A DNA stretch of 64,000 nucleotides from VAZQ01 sp963758945 (lineage in GTDB: Bacteria; Pseudomonadota; Alphaproteobacteria; Rhizobiales; Xanthobacteraceae). How positions within the stretch are numbered: the stretch's first letter is position 1; each line of letters starts with the position of its first letter. The stretch is from positions 1 to 64,000 of the forward strand of contig CAVWXY010000017.1 of NCBI GenBank assembly GCA_963758945.1, given 5' to 3'. Shown here piece after piece: positions 44,968-53,857 of the stretch. The notes below the pieces were generated by a model that was not told the DNA's origin, made no database searches, and saw only the letters and a program-made list of their open reading frames with translations. Made by a program: the position numbers and the translations under genes.

Positions 44968-45543
44968 ATGAATGCACGATTGTCGACATTGCTCGTCCTC
45001 TCGAGTCTCGCAGCGATCATGATCGGCGCGCCTCCTGTCCGAGCCGCGGAGCCGACCGTCGCAGGTCTTTGGGAAAAGCAGGACGAGGCTGGCAAGTCGA
45101 TGGGATGGTTCCTGTTCGTGCAGCGCAACGGCGTCTACGAGGGTGCCTTTGCAAAACTGTTCGCGCGGCCGGGCGATGCTCCCCATCCGATCTGCTCCAA
45201 ATGCACCGACGACCGCCGAAATGCGCCGCTGCTCGGCCTCTCCTTTATCAGGGACATGCGGCGCAACGGCCTGCGCTACGAGGACGGCAACATCGTCGAT
45301 CCGCGCGACGGCACCGTGTACCACGCCATGATGACGCTCAGCCCCGACAACCGGGTCCTGACCGTGCGCGGCTATCTCGGCATCCCCCTCCTCGGCATGG
45401 ACGAGGTGTGGAAGCGCCTGCCCGAGAGCGCGTTCGCGCAGGTCGACAAGTCGGTCGTCGCCAAGTACCTGCCGGGGCGCGCCGCGGCCACGGCGCGAAC
45501 GCCCGCCGGCGCCACCGCCAAGGCCAGCGCCGCCGCGCACTGA
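44968..45543 (+). CDS. DUF2147-family secreted protein
   Basis: 191 residues from ATG 44968. Signal peptide MNARLSTLLVLSSLAAIMIG ending near VRAA, then the family core: TVAGLWEKQDEAGKSMGWFL, YEGAFAKLFARPGDAPHPIC with a paired Cys motif (CSKCTDDRR), and VRGYLGIPLLGMDEVWKRLP. DUF2147 proteins are periplasmic lipocalin-like beta-barrels of unknown function. A long Ala/Thr-rich tail follows (about 170-191). Single gene, divergent from the exporter operon and converging with an LLM-class gene. Confidence 0.8.
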   Translation: MNARLSTLLVLSSLAAIMIGAPPVRAAEPTVAGLWEKQDEAGKSMGWFLFVQRNGVYEGAFAKLFARPGDAPHPICSKCTDDRRNAPLLGLSFIRDMRRNGLRYEDGNIVDPRDGTVYHAMMTLSPDNRVLTVRGYLGIPLLGMDEVWKRLPESAFAQVDKSVVAKYLPGRAAATARTPAGATAKASAAAH

Positions 45544-45654
45544 AACCGACGTCCGATCGACAGCTGCACGCCGGGCCCGCCCGAGGCGGGGCGGGCGCCG
45601 ATGTCGCCGAGCCGCTGCAGCTGCACCGGGCGCGTCGACCACCGGGACAAATCG

Positions 45655-46770
45655 CTAGGCCGCGACGGTCTGCGCGCGCAGGGCCGGCAAGATCTCCTGG
45701 GCCAGACGGGTGAGCAATTCGCGCTCCCAGGCCGCGTTCGGCCCCGCCCAGTCGACGGCGGTCAACAGCAGCGTACCGAACGGGCCGGCTTCCTTGCGCA
45801 GCGCGGCCAGCTCCGCCAGCACCGTCTTGGGCGACCCGAAGATCGTTCGCTGCGCGATGAAAGTGTCGACCGTCACCTCGTCGTCGCGCATGTCGGGCCG
45901 CGCCTTGAGCACGCCGAGGCGGCCGAGCTGGCCGTAGACCTTGTGCATATGGCCGAAGAAGTGCCGATAACCGCTCTCGGCGCTGTAGACACGCGCGCGC
46001 GCCTCCTCGTCGGTGGCGGCGACGTGGATGGAGCGGCAGACGCGCCAATCATCGCCGTTGGCGGCGCGGCCGGCCTCCCGGCAGCCCTGGCGATACAGGC
46101 TCCAATGGTTGGCGAGATCCGCGGTCGAGAGCAACGCGCTCGAGATCACACTCCAGCCCTTGCGGCCGGCGACCGTCACGGAGGCCGAGTCGGGTGACGA
46201 CGCCGGAATCGCGATCGGCGGCCGCGGCTTCTGATACGGCTTGGGCAGCCAGCCGAAGTTCAATCCCGGATTGACCGTGTCCTTGATGCGGGTGGTCCAA
46301 TAGCTGCCGCCGATATCGTAAGGCGGGTCGCTCGCCCAGATGCGCTCGATCATCTCGATCGCTTCCGCCAGCATCTTGCCGCGCTCGCGGGGATCATACG
46401 GAACGTTCATCATCTCGTTGTCGGTCGGCGTCGAGCCGGAGCCGATGCCGAGGATGAAACGCCCCTTGCTCAGGTGGTCGAACTGCGCCGCCTCCGCCGC
46501 GATCATGGCGGGATGGTGCAGCGGCGCGTTGATGACGCCGCTGCCGAAAATCAGCCGCTGGGTGAGTGGCAACAGGCTCGCCGCGAACATCATCGGCGAC
46601 GGGTAGGGCTCGGTCGCCGCCGAATAATGCTCGCCGATGAACAGTTCGTCGAAGCCGAGCTCCTCGAGCAGCAGCGCCTTCTCGGTATCCTCGGCGAGAT
46701 AGGCGTGCATCGGCCGACCCGCGGGATGCAGCGGCATCATGAACATTCCAAGACGCAAGCAATTCTCCAT
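45655..46770 (-). CDS. LLM-class flavin-dependent oxidoreductase
   Basis: 371 residues, a luciferase-like TIM barrel: MENCLRLGMFMMPLHPAGRP, LGFDELFIGEHYSAATEPYP, HLSKGRFILGIGSGSTPTDN, then IAIPASSPDSASVTVAGRKG. Last gene of the minus-strand operon molybdenum hydroxylase, Rieske, amidohydrolase, LLM (gap 68 bases, holding a hairpin). It is only about 25-30% identical to the other LLM protein at 37081 by eye, so a separate function is likely. It probably oxygenates an intermediate released by the amidohydrolase. Confidence 0.88.
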   Translation of the reverse strand: MENCLRLGMFMMPLHPAGRPMHAYLAEDTEKALLLEELGFDELFIGEHYSAATEPYPSPMMFAASLLPLTQRLIFGSGVINAPLHHPAMIAAEAAQFDHLSKGRFILGIGSGSTPTDNEMMNVPYDPRERGKMLAEAIEMIERIWASDPPYDIGGSYWTTRIKDTVNPGLNFGWLPKPYQKPRPPIAIPASSPDSASVTVAGRKGWSVISSALLSTADLANHWSLYRQGCREAGRAANGDDWRVCRSIHVAATDEEARARVYSAESGYRHFFGHMHKVYGQLGRLGVLKARPDMRDDEVTVDTFIAQRTIFGSPKTVLAELAALRKEAGPFGTLLLTAVDWAGPNAAWERELLTRLAQEILPALRAQTVAA

Positions 46771-46776
46771 CCTTTT

Positions 46777-46834
46777 GGCGAATAGCGAATAGGTTCGTTC
46801 TACGCGCTACTCGAACTCGCTACTCGCTATTGCC
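46777..46834. repeat. Intergenic inverted repeat (GGCGAATAGCGAATAG type)
   Basis: GGCGAATAGCGAATAG at the left and CTACTCGCTATTGCC at the right form imperfect arms around a 27-base loop with another CTACTCGAACTCG half-copy. It fills the gap between the amidohydrolase stop and the LLM start. Elements worded like this are scattered between genes in related rhizobia. It may affect transcript processing inside the operon. Confidence 0.6.
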
Positions 46835-46838
46835 GACT

Positions 46839-48062
46839 TCATGGAATCTTCTTCACCGGCTTGAGGTCGAGCCCGAAGACCTTGGCGGCGGTGCCGCCGA
46901 GGATGTTGCGGCGGCCCGTCTCGCTCAGGAACGGCAAGTCGTAGATCACGCTCGGCAGGTCGAAGTCCCAGTGCGGGTAGTCCGACGACCACATCACCTG
47001 GGTCTCGGCGTTGATCATCTTGAACGTCGCCTCCAGGATCGAGCGGTCGCGCGGCTTCTCCATCGGCTGCGAGGAATAGTACATTTCCCGCATGTACTCG
47101 CTCGGCTTGCGCTTGAGCGAGGGACAATCCGACGTGCGCATCATGTAGGAGTGGTCGAGCCGCTGCATCAGGCAATAAGCCCAGGTCAGCCCGCTCTCGA
47201 TCCACAGCACCTTGAGCTTGGGAAAGCGCTCGGGCAGGCCGTTGATCACCCAATTCGTCATGTGGACCATGTTGAACCACATGAAGCCGAGCGCATGCAC
47301 CGAGATGAAGCGGTTGGTCAGCGACAGCGACTGGTCGTTCCAATTGTAGGCGGCATGGAAGGCGATCGGCTTGCCCATCTCCTCGAGCAGCGCGTAGGTC
47401 TTGACATAGGCGTTGTCGTGCACCGGCTTGTAGCGCGGCGACGTCACCATGAAGCCCACCACGCCCTTCTTGTCGCCGAAATCCGCGACCGTCCGGCAGG
47501 CAGCGTCCGGATCGTTGAACGGCAGATAGAGCATGGAGACGATGCGCGGCTCGGCGGCGAGGATGCGTTCGCAGAGCCAGCGATTGTAGGCGCGGCACAT
47601 CGCCACTTCGACTTCCACCTGCGGATGCAGGCCGAGAAACAGCATCGGCGTCGGGAACAAGCATGAGTAATCGACGCCCATCGCGTCCATCCATTCCAGC
47701 GTCATGCCGATGTCGCGGTGATGGGCGGCGGCGAGCTTGTCGTGGCGGCGGATGTCGTGGCGGCGCAATTCGTGGCGGGTGATGCGCCCGCCGATGTCCT
47801 GGTAGCCGATGGTGCCGCCGAGCATGGAGGCGCGGCCGCCGCGTTTGGCCGATTCCACCGCCTGCCGGCGGATCACCGGATTCTCGATATATTCGAATAC
47901 CTCCATGTAGGACTCGCTCTCGTAGTGGTGCGCGTCCACGTCGACGATGAGAAAATCCTGGTAGTTGCGCTCGCGTGCCTGCTGCGCGGCATGCTCGAGG
48001 TGCTGTGCCGTCGAGTAATCCTCGGCGGCGAGCTTGCGGACTTCGCTGCGGGCCATGTCCAT
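46839..48062 (-). CDS. Amidohydrolase-family (ACMSD-like) enzyme
   Basis: 407 residues. The metal-site segments are visible: DVDAHHYESESYMEV (HxH-like near residue 45), PIAFHAAYNW (His), and SSDYPHWDFDLP (Asp near residue 365). Family members such as ACMSD and LigW-type decarboxylases or hydrolases work on aromatic carboxylates. Third gene of the operon; the start is 60 bases after the Rieske stop. With the molybdenum hydroxylase upstream it suggests ring hydroxylation then decarboxylation or hydrolysis. Substrate unknown. Confidence 0.85.
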   Translation of the reverse strand: MDMARSEVRKLAAEDYSTAQHLEHAAQQARERNYQDFLIVDVDAHHYESESYMEVFEYIENPVIRRQAVESAKRGGRASMLGGTIGYQDIGGRITRHELRRHDIRRHDKLAAAHHRDIGMTLEWMDAMGVDYSCLFPTPMLFLGLHPQVEVEVAMCRAYNRWLCERILAAEPRIVSMLYLPFNDPDAACRTVADFGDKKGVVGFMVTSPRYKPVHDNAYVKTYALLEEMGKPIAFHAAYNWNDQSLSLTNRFISVHALGFMWFNMVHMTNWVINGLPERFPKLKVLWIESGLTWAYCLMQRLDHSYMMRTSDCPSLKRKPSEYMREMYYSSQPMEKPRDRSILEATFKMINAETQVMWSSDYPHWDFDLPSVIYDLPFLSETGRRNILGGTAAKVFGLDLKPVKKIP

Positions 48063-48122
48063 GGGCGCCCTCTCCTTGGCCTTTGCCCTCGACGCGTTTC
48101 GGGGCGAACGGAAAACCGCCGG

Positions 48123-48485
48123 CTAGGCGACGACAAAGATGTCGTCGCCGCGGCGCACGACGTCGTATTTCTGCAAGCGCAGCCGCCGGTCGCCGACGCA
48201 TTCGCCGGTCTTCAGCTCGAATTCGTAGCCGTGCCAAGGACAGACGAAATGCACCTCGTCGGAGAACGTCTGCCCCTGATAGGTGCGGTCCGACGCGATC
48301 ACGTCGACCACACGATTGATCATGATCCCCTCGCAGGCCGGTCCGCCGGAATGGACGCAGTAGTTGCTGTAGGCGAAATATGCGCCGTCCTTGTAGAACA
48401 CGCCGATTTCCGCCTTTCCGGCGACGACGATGCGGCGGTCGCCGTCCTGCATCTCGAACGCCTTGGCAACGAAGCACTCGGCCAT
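48123..48485 (-). CDS. Rieske-type [2Fe-2S] ferredoxin
   Basis: 120 residues. The cluster motifs CVHSGGPACEG (CxH) and CPWHGYEFEL (CxxH) are intact, about 38 residues apart as in soluble Rieske ferredoxins. No signal peptide or membrane helix, so it is cytoplasmic. It lies 46 bases downstream of the molybdenum hydroxylase gene and 60 upstream of the amidohydrolase gene. In an operon with no oxygenase large subunit, it may carry electrons for the hydroxylase or for the LLM enzyme. The partner is inferred from position only. Confidence 0.9.
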   Translation of the reverse strand: MAECFVAKAFEMQDGDRRIVVAGKAEIGVFYKDGAYFAYSNYCVHSGGPACEGIMINRVVDVIASDRTYQGQTFSDEVHFVCPWHGYEFELKTGECVGDRRLRLQKYDVVRRGDDIFVVA

Positions 48486-48531
48486 CGACTTCTCCTCGCC
48501 GTCATCCTAGCACGCCGGAACCGCAATGCGA

Positions 48532-50937
48532 TCAGCGCGCCGATGCCTTCGTCGCTCCCTCGCGCGCGGCGCGGATCGCGCTCCAGACGCGCTGCGGCGT
48601 CGCCGGCATGTCGATGTGCTCGATGCCGAGGTCGGCGAGCGCATCGATCACGGCGTTGATGAGCACGGCCGAGCTCGGCGTGATGCCGGCCTCGCCGCCG
48701 CCCTTGACCCGCAGCGCATTGCCCGTGGTCGGGTCTTCGGTGAGCTCGACCTCGAGATGCGGAAAGTGGTCGGCGCGCGGCATGCCATAGTCGAGAAAGC
48801 TCGCGGACAGCAGCTGGCCCGATCCCGGCTCGTAGACCGCCGCCTCCATCACCGCCTGGCCCACCCCCTGCGCCACCCCTCCGTGCACCTGGCCGTGCAG
48901 GATGAGCGGATTGATCGGCTGGCCGCCGTCGTCGACCGAGGTGTAGCGTCGGATCTCGATCGTACCGGTCTCCGGATCGACCTCCGCCTCGCACACCGCG
49001 GCGCCGGTAGGATAGGCCGGGATGCGGCCGGTGAAGGTCGCCTCGGCCGCGAGCGGCCCGCGCAGATCGTCCGGCAACGAAGGCAGATCGTCGAGCGAGC
49101 GAGCGATGTCGAAGACGGTCAGCCGGCGGTTGCTGCCGGGTGCCGCGAACAATCCGTCGGTGAACGAAACGTCGGCGGCGGGAACATCGAGCACGAGGGC
49201 GGCGACGCGGCGCGCCTTGTCGATCACCGTGCGCGAGGTCTGCACCATCAGCGCTCCCGCGAGCCGCATGGAGCGATCGGAATGGGTGCCGCCGCCGGAG
49301 GCGAGCACGGCGCTGTCGCCGCTGACGAAATTGATCGCTTCCGGCGCGATGCCGAGTTGATCCGCCATCACCTGCCGGAAGCTGGTCTCGTGCCCCTGCC
49401 CGGTCGACTGGGTCCCGACCACGAGGTCGACGCTGCCGGCAGGCGACACCTTGAGCGCGACGCGCTCGTGCGGCATGCCTACCGGCGTTTCGACGTAGTT
49501 GACGACCCCGATCCCGAGCAGCCGGCCGCGCCGCCGCGCCTCGCGGCGGCGCACGGGAAAGCCGTCCCAGTCCGCGGTTGCGAGCGCGCGTGCGAGATTG
49601 CCGGCGAAATCCCCGCTGTCGTAGGTGAGCCCGGTGGCGGTGCGGTGGGGAAGCTTGTCGTGCCGGATCAGATTGCGCCGGCGCAGCTCCACCCGATCGA
49701 TCCCGAGCCGCCGCGCCGCGATGTCGATGAGCCGCTCCATCACCGCGGTGGCTTCCGGCCGCCCCGCGCCGCGAAACGGCGCGGTCGGCACGGTGTTGGT
49801 CATCGCTCCGCGCAGGCACACCCATGCCAGCGGCACGTCATAGACGGTGGGCGCCACGCGGTAGCCGTTGCTGAGCGGGACATAGGAGACGGTATGCGCG
49901 CCGATATTGGCCGTGAGCTCGAGCGCCAGCGCCAGCATGCGGCCGTCGCGATCGAAGGCGAGCCGCGCCGCGGTGACCACGTCGCGCGCGGTATAATCGG
50001 TCAGGAACGCCTCGCCGCGATCGCCTGTCCATTTCACCGGACGCCCGACACGGCGCGCCGCCCAGACCACCGCGATCTGCTCTGGATAGAGATTGGTGCG
50101 CGATCCAAAGCCGCCGCCGACGTCGGGACAGATCACCCGCACGCGCTCCTGCGGCACCTTGAGGCAGCCCGCGAGCGGATGCCGCACCCGATGCACGCCC
50201 TGGCACCCCGAAATCAGCGTGTATTCCTTCTCGGCCGTATCATAACTGCCGATCGCGGCGCGCGGCTCAATGAACGCGCTGGCGGTGCGCTGGCTGCGGA
50301 TCACCTGCTCGATCACGACGTGCGCCCCGCCGATCGCGCGTTCGACGGCGGCGCGGTCGCCGAACTCGCTGTCGAGGGCCAGATTGCCGGGAGCCTCCGG
50401 CCAGAGCGTCGGCGCGCCGGGCGCGAGCGCCTCGAGCGCATCGGTCACGGCGGGCAGAACCTCGTATTCGACCGCGACCTTTTCGGCGGCGTCGCGCGCG
50501 GTGATGAGCGTCTCCGCCACCACCATCGCGACCGCTTCACCCACATAGCGCACCCGGTCGGCGGCGAGCGGCAGCTGCAGCTGGTCGAGGATTTTGCGCC
50601 CCGCCGTGGCCGCGAAGGTCGGAATCTTGACGTCGACGGCATCGGCCGGATTGGGAAAGTGCGCCATGCCGACGTGACCGTCGGCGACGTAATCCTCAGC
50701 GGTCAGCACCGCCAGCGCGCCCGCATGGACGCGTGCGGCGGACGTGTCGATCGCGACGATGCGGGCATGGGCGTGCGGGGCGCGCACGAATACCGCGAAT
50801 GTCTGTTGCGGCACCGACACGTCGTCGGTGTAGCGGCCGGCGCCGCGCGCGAGCCGCAGATCCTCGAACCGCGGCAACGGTCGGCCGATGAAGGGGCCGC
50901 GCTGGAGATGGCTCGAGCCGATGTCGTTGGAGTGCAT
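48532..50937 (-). CDS. Xanthine-dehydrogenase-family molybdopterin subunit
   Basis: 801 residues, full length for the large molybdenum subunit. It begins IGRPLPRFEDLRLARGAGRY, carries cofactor-binding segments VGGGFGSRTNLYPEQIAVVW and APFRGAGRPEATAVMERLID, STGQGHETSFRQVMADQLGI, and the catalytic Glu in KGGGEAGITPS near the C-terminus. The active loop does not have the AYxCSFR motif of CO dehydrogenase, so an aldehyde or aromatic hydroxylase is likelier. No [2Fe-2S] small subunit or FAD medium subunit is encoded nearby; a Rieske ferredoxin follows instead. First gene of its operon, divergent from a UbiD gene. Confidence 0.9.
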   Translation of the reverse strand: MHSNDIGSSHLQRGPFIGRPLPRFEDLRLARGAGRYTDDVSVPQQTFAVFVRAPHAHARIVAIDTSAARVHAGALAVLTAEDYVADGHVGMAHFPNPADAVDVKIPTFAATAGRKILDQLQLPLAADRVRYVGEAVAMVVAETLITARDAAEKVAVEYEVLPAVTDALEALAPGAPTLWPEAPGNLALDSEFGDRAAVERAIGGAHVVIEQVIRSQRTASAFIEPRAAIGSYDTAEKEYTLISGCQGVHRVRHPLAGCLKVPQERVRVICPDVGGGFGSRTNLYPEQIAVVWAARRVGRPVKWTGDRGEAFLTDYTARDVVTAARLAFDRDGRMLALALELTANIGAHTVSYVPLSNGYRVAPTVYDVPLAWVCLRGAMTNTVPTAPFRGAGRPEATAVMERLIDIAARRLGIDRVELRRRNLIRHDKLPHRTATGLTYDSGDFAGNLARALATADWDGFPVRRREARRRGRLLGIGVVNYVETPVGMPHERVALKVSPAGSVDLVVGTQSTGQGHETSFRQVMADQLGIAPEAINFVSGDSAVLASGGGTHSDRSMRLAGALMVQTSRTVIDKARRVAALVLDVPAADVSFTDGLFAAPGSNRRLTVFDIARSLDDLPSLPDDLRGPLAAEATFTGRIPAYPTGAAVCEAEVDPETGTIEIRRYTSVDDGGQPINPLILHGQVHGGVAQGVGQAVMEAAVYEPGSGQLLSASFLDYGMPRADHFPHLEVELTEDPTTGNALRVKGGGEAGITPSSAVLINAVIDALADLGIEHIDMPATPQRVWSAIRAAREGATKASAR

Positions 50938-51143
50938 TCCGTCCCGTTCCTATCCTCTGGACCGGGCGCAAGGAAGAGATTTCAACCAACGCCGCAATCC
51001 CGGTGCGTCGACACCTGTTGCCCGACTCCCGCACCTGCAAAGCCTACCCAACCGCGCATGCCATTGCCAATTGGCCGCGGCCGTCGTTTATGGCGGCTGC
51101 GCCGCAGGGCGCTATAATCCGCGGCGCCGAGGACAGGCAGCAC

Positions 51144-52712
51144 ATGGGGATCGTCGAAAAGACCCACGCAGCGGCGGCCGCGACGACGGCGGATTTCGAC
51201 CGCTTCCGGTTACGCCGCTTCGTGGAGGGGCTCGGCGACGAGCTCGCGACCGTGAACGAGGCAACGGACCTCGCCGACGTCGCCGCGATCCTCGAGGGCA
51301 ACGCCAAGGCCGTGCTGTTCCGCGCGGTCGGCCCGGAGCGCCAAGAGCTCATCGGCAACGTCGCCGGCAGCCGCACGCGCATCGCGCGCGCCCTTGGGGT
51401 CGAGACGGGCGCGCTGCTGCCGGAATTGCTGCGGCGGCTGCGCAACAAGCCGGTCATCGTCGATGTCGGGCGCGGCGAAGCCCCCGTTCATGAGGTTGTG
51501 CGCGCGGGCGAGGACGCCGACCTCACCGGGCTTCCGGTGCATCTCGGGCACGGCGCCGACGGCGCGCCCTATATCTCCGCGGCCATCGACTTCGTCGTCG
51601 ATCCGAAGTCGGGCTGGACCAATGTAGGGATGCGCCGGCTGATGCTGCGCGGCCGCCGCGAGGCCGGTATCGACCTGGTCTCGCCCAGCGACCTGCGCGC
51701 GATCTACGAAACGAGCGCCGCCGCGGGCAAAGCGCTGCCGGTGAGCTTCGTGGTCGGCGCGCATCCCGTCGACCAGATCGCCGCGGTGATGCGGCTGCCG
51801 CTCGACGAGCTCGGGCTCGTCGCTTCGCTGCGCGACGCGCCGTTGCCCGTGGTGAGAGGCGTCACAAACGACATTCGCGTGCCGGCCGACGCCGAATGGG
51901 TGCTCGAGGGCTATCTCGATCCGCGCGGCCATGTGGAACCGGAGGGCCCCTACGGCGAGTTCCTCGGCTATTACGGCGCGCTCAAGCGCAACCCGGTCTT
52001 TCACCTGACCGCGATCACGCACCGGCGCGATGCCCTGTTCCAGACCTCGACCATCGGCGGCTGGTCGCTCGGCCGCACCGACACGGCGCTGCTCAACGCA
52101 CTGCGCACCGAAGTCATGATCTGGCGCGCGCTCGAGACCGCGATGCGGGAACCGCTGGCCGTGCACGCCACGGCCTCAAGCGGCGGGATGTTCAACTTGC
52201 GCGTCGCGTTGCGCCAACGCGTTCCCGGCGAGGCGCGCAACGCGATCGCCGCCTGCTTCGGCGCCCTCGTCAACGTCAAGAACGTGTTCGTGGTCGATCC
52301 CGACATCGACATCTTCTCCGACGAACAGATGGACTGGGCGCTGGCGACCCGCTTCCAGCCGGACCGCGACCTCGTGGTGGTGGAGGGAATGCGGACCTTG
52401 CCTCTCGACCCTTCGCTCGCCGGCGGGCGAACCGGCGCCAAGGCCGGCTTCGACCTGACCTGGCCGTTCGGTGGCGGCGCGCGGCTGGAGACCCGTGTGC
52501 CCGAGCCGCCGCGCTTTCTCGGGGCCCGCTTCGCGTCGGTCGAGGCGGCGCTCGCCCACGGTCCCAAATTCTTCGAGGAGCTCATGGCCGCGGTGGGCAG
52601 CCGCGACGGCCGGGAGATCGTGCTCGCGCTCGACGCGCTGCGCCAGAAAGGTCTCGATCGCGACGGCGAGGGACGCTATTTCATCAGGCCCGCGGCAGTC
52701 GACGCGCGCTGA
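51144..52712 (+). CDS. UbiD-family decarboxylase 2
   Basis: 522 residues from ATG 51144. It shares the prFMN fold: VVDPKSGWTNVGMRRLMLRG (phosphate/metal region), the catalytic segment EPEGPYGEFLGYYG with Glu, FVVDPDIDIFSDEQMDWALA and VVVEGMRTLPLDPS near the end. About 25-30% identical to the UbiD at 18983 by eye, so a different substrate. The SBP gene of an ABC importer starts 80 bases downstream on the same strand, which suggests that the imported acid is the substrate. No UbiX (prenyltransferase) gene is present in the window. Confidence 0.9.
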   Translation: MGIVEKTHAAAAATTADFDRFRLRRFVEGLGDELATVNEATDLADVAAILEGNAKAVLFRAVGPERQELIGNVAGSRTRIARALGVETGALLPELLRRLRNKPVIVDVGRGEAPVHEVVRAGEDADLTGLPVHLGHGADGAPYISAAIDFVVDPKSGWTNVGMRRLMLRGRREAGIDLVSPSDLRAIYETSAAAGKALPVSFVVGAHPVDQIAAVMRLPLDELGLVASLRDAPLPVVRGVTNDIRVPADAEWVLEGYLDPRGHVEPEGPYGEFLGYYGALKRNPVFHLTAITHRRDALFQTSTIGGWSLGRTDTALLNALRTEVMIWRALETAMREPLAVHATASSGGMFNLRVALRQRVPGEARNAIAACFGALVNVKNVFVVDPDIDIFSDEQMDWALATRFQPDRDLVVVEGMRTLPLDPSLAGGRTGAKAGFDLTWPFGGGARLETRVPEPPRFLGARFASVEAALAHGPKFFEELMAAVGSRDGREIVLALDALRQKGLDRDGEGRYFIRPAAVDAR

Positions 52713-52792
52713 GGCGTGTTCGGGCCGAAGGCCAGACTTTGGCGACATCCGGCCGCTGGCACGAAGGGAACCGAAACGGGAGGAGATCGGCG

Positions 52793-53833
52793 ATGAACAG
52801 GTTGGAGCGAATTCTGCTCGCTGCGGTCGCGATGGCGGGCGTCGCCGCGAGCGCCGAGGCGCAGGAAACGGTCGTGCGGGTCGGCGTGGTCCGCTCGATG
52901 GCCAACGGCGCCATCCTGCTGGCGATGGAGAAGGGATATTTCAAGGAGATCGGCGTCAAGGTACAGCTCGAGGACTTGCAGTCGTCGGCGACCGCGATGG
53001 CGAGCCTCGCCCAAGGCCAGCTCGACATCATCGCCGGCGGCGTCTCCGCCGGCTACTTCAACGCGATCGAGAAGAACCTCCCGATCATCATCACCGTCGA
53101 CCGCGTCACCACGCCGATCCGCCACAACCTGATGATCCGCCCCGATCTGAAGGACGAGATCAAGGCGATCAAGGACCTCAAGGGCAAGGTCATCGCCAGC
53201 AACGCGCCGGGATCGATCTCGACCTACGAAATCGGCAAGATCCTGGCCAAGGGCGGGCTCGCCTTCACCGACGTCGAGGTCAAGAACCTGCCGTTTCCGC
53301 AATACGCGGTGGCTTTGACCAACAAGGCGGTCGATGCGGCACTGACCATTCCGCCGTTCACCTACAACCTCACCGACAAGAACATCGCGCTTCCCTTCGC
53401 GGAGGCCGACGAGCTGGTCGAGCCGCGGCCGCTCACCATCGCGGTGAACCTGACCAACACCGACTGGGCGAAGGCCAACCAACAGCTGGTGCGCGACTAC
53501 TACGTCGCCCTGATGCGCGGCGTGCGCGACTATTGCCAAGCCTATCACGGCGGGTCGGTGCGCAAGGAGCTGATCGACCTCCTGGTGAAGACCGGCACCG
53601 AGCAGCGGCCCGAGCTGCTGCACAAATATCCGTGGCCGGCGCGCAATCTCGACGGCAGGCTCAACGTCGCGAGCCTGCTCGATATCCAGGACTGGTACGT
53701 GCAGAACAACTTCACGCGCGCGAAGTTTCCGGCCGAGCGGCTGGTCGACAACAGCTATGTCGACTACGCCAATCAGAAGCTCGGGCCATTCGTGCTCGAG
53801 AACAAGGATAGCAAGCTCGCCGGCTGCCGCTGA
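52793..53833 (+). CDS. NMT1/SsuA-like ABC substrate-binding protein
   Basis: 346 residues from ATG 52793 with GGAGGAG upstream. Signal peptide 1-23 (MNRLERILLAAVAMAGVAAS), then the NMT1 fold: RVGVVRSMANGAILLAMEKG, SSATAMASLAQGQLDIIAGG, KDLKGKVIASNAPGSISTYE. The position and neighbours (ATPase, permease) show a complete nitrate/taurine/sulfonate-type importer. Ligands of this family range from sulfonates to aromatic acids and thiamine precursors. It sits between a UbiD gene and the transporter genes, so an aromatic or unsaturated carboxylate is plausible. Confidence 0.9.
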   Translation: MNRLERILLAAVAMAGVAASAEAQETVVRVGVVRSMANGAILLAMEKGYFKEIGVKVQLEDLQSSATAMASLAQGQLDIIAGGVSAGYFNAIEKNLPIIITVDRVTTPIRHNLMIRPDLKDEIKAIKDLKGKVIASNAPGSISTYEIGKILAKGGLAFTDVEVKNLPFPQYAVALTNKAVDAALTIPPFTYNLTDKNIALPFAEADELVEPRPLTIAVNLTNTDWAKANQQLVRDYYVALMRGVRDYCQAYHGGSVRKELIDLLVKTGTEQRPELLHKYPWPARNLDGRLNVASLLDIQDWYVQNNFTRAKFPAERLVDNSYVDYANQKLGPFVLENKDSKLAGCR

Positions 53834-53857
53834 CCGACAGGCCGCGCCGCGGGGAGA

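Noticed and set aside
48526..51117. 863-codon plus-strand frame opposite the molybdenum hydroxylase
   Set aside because: Antisense shadow of a convincing full-length enzyme. No start signal or family resemblance.
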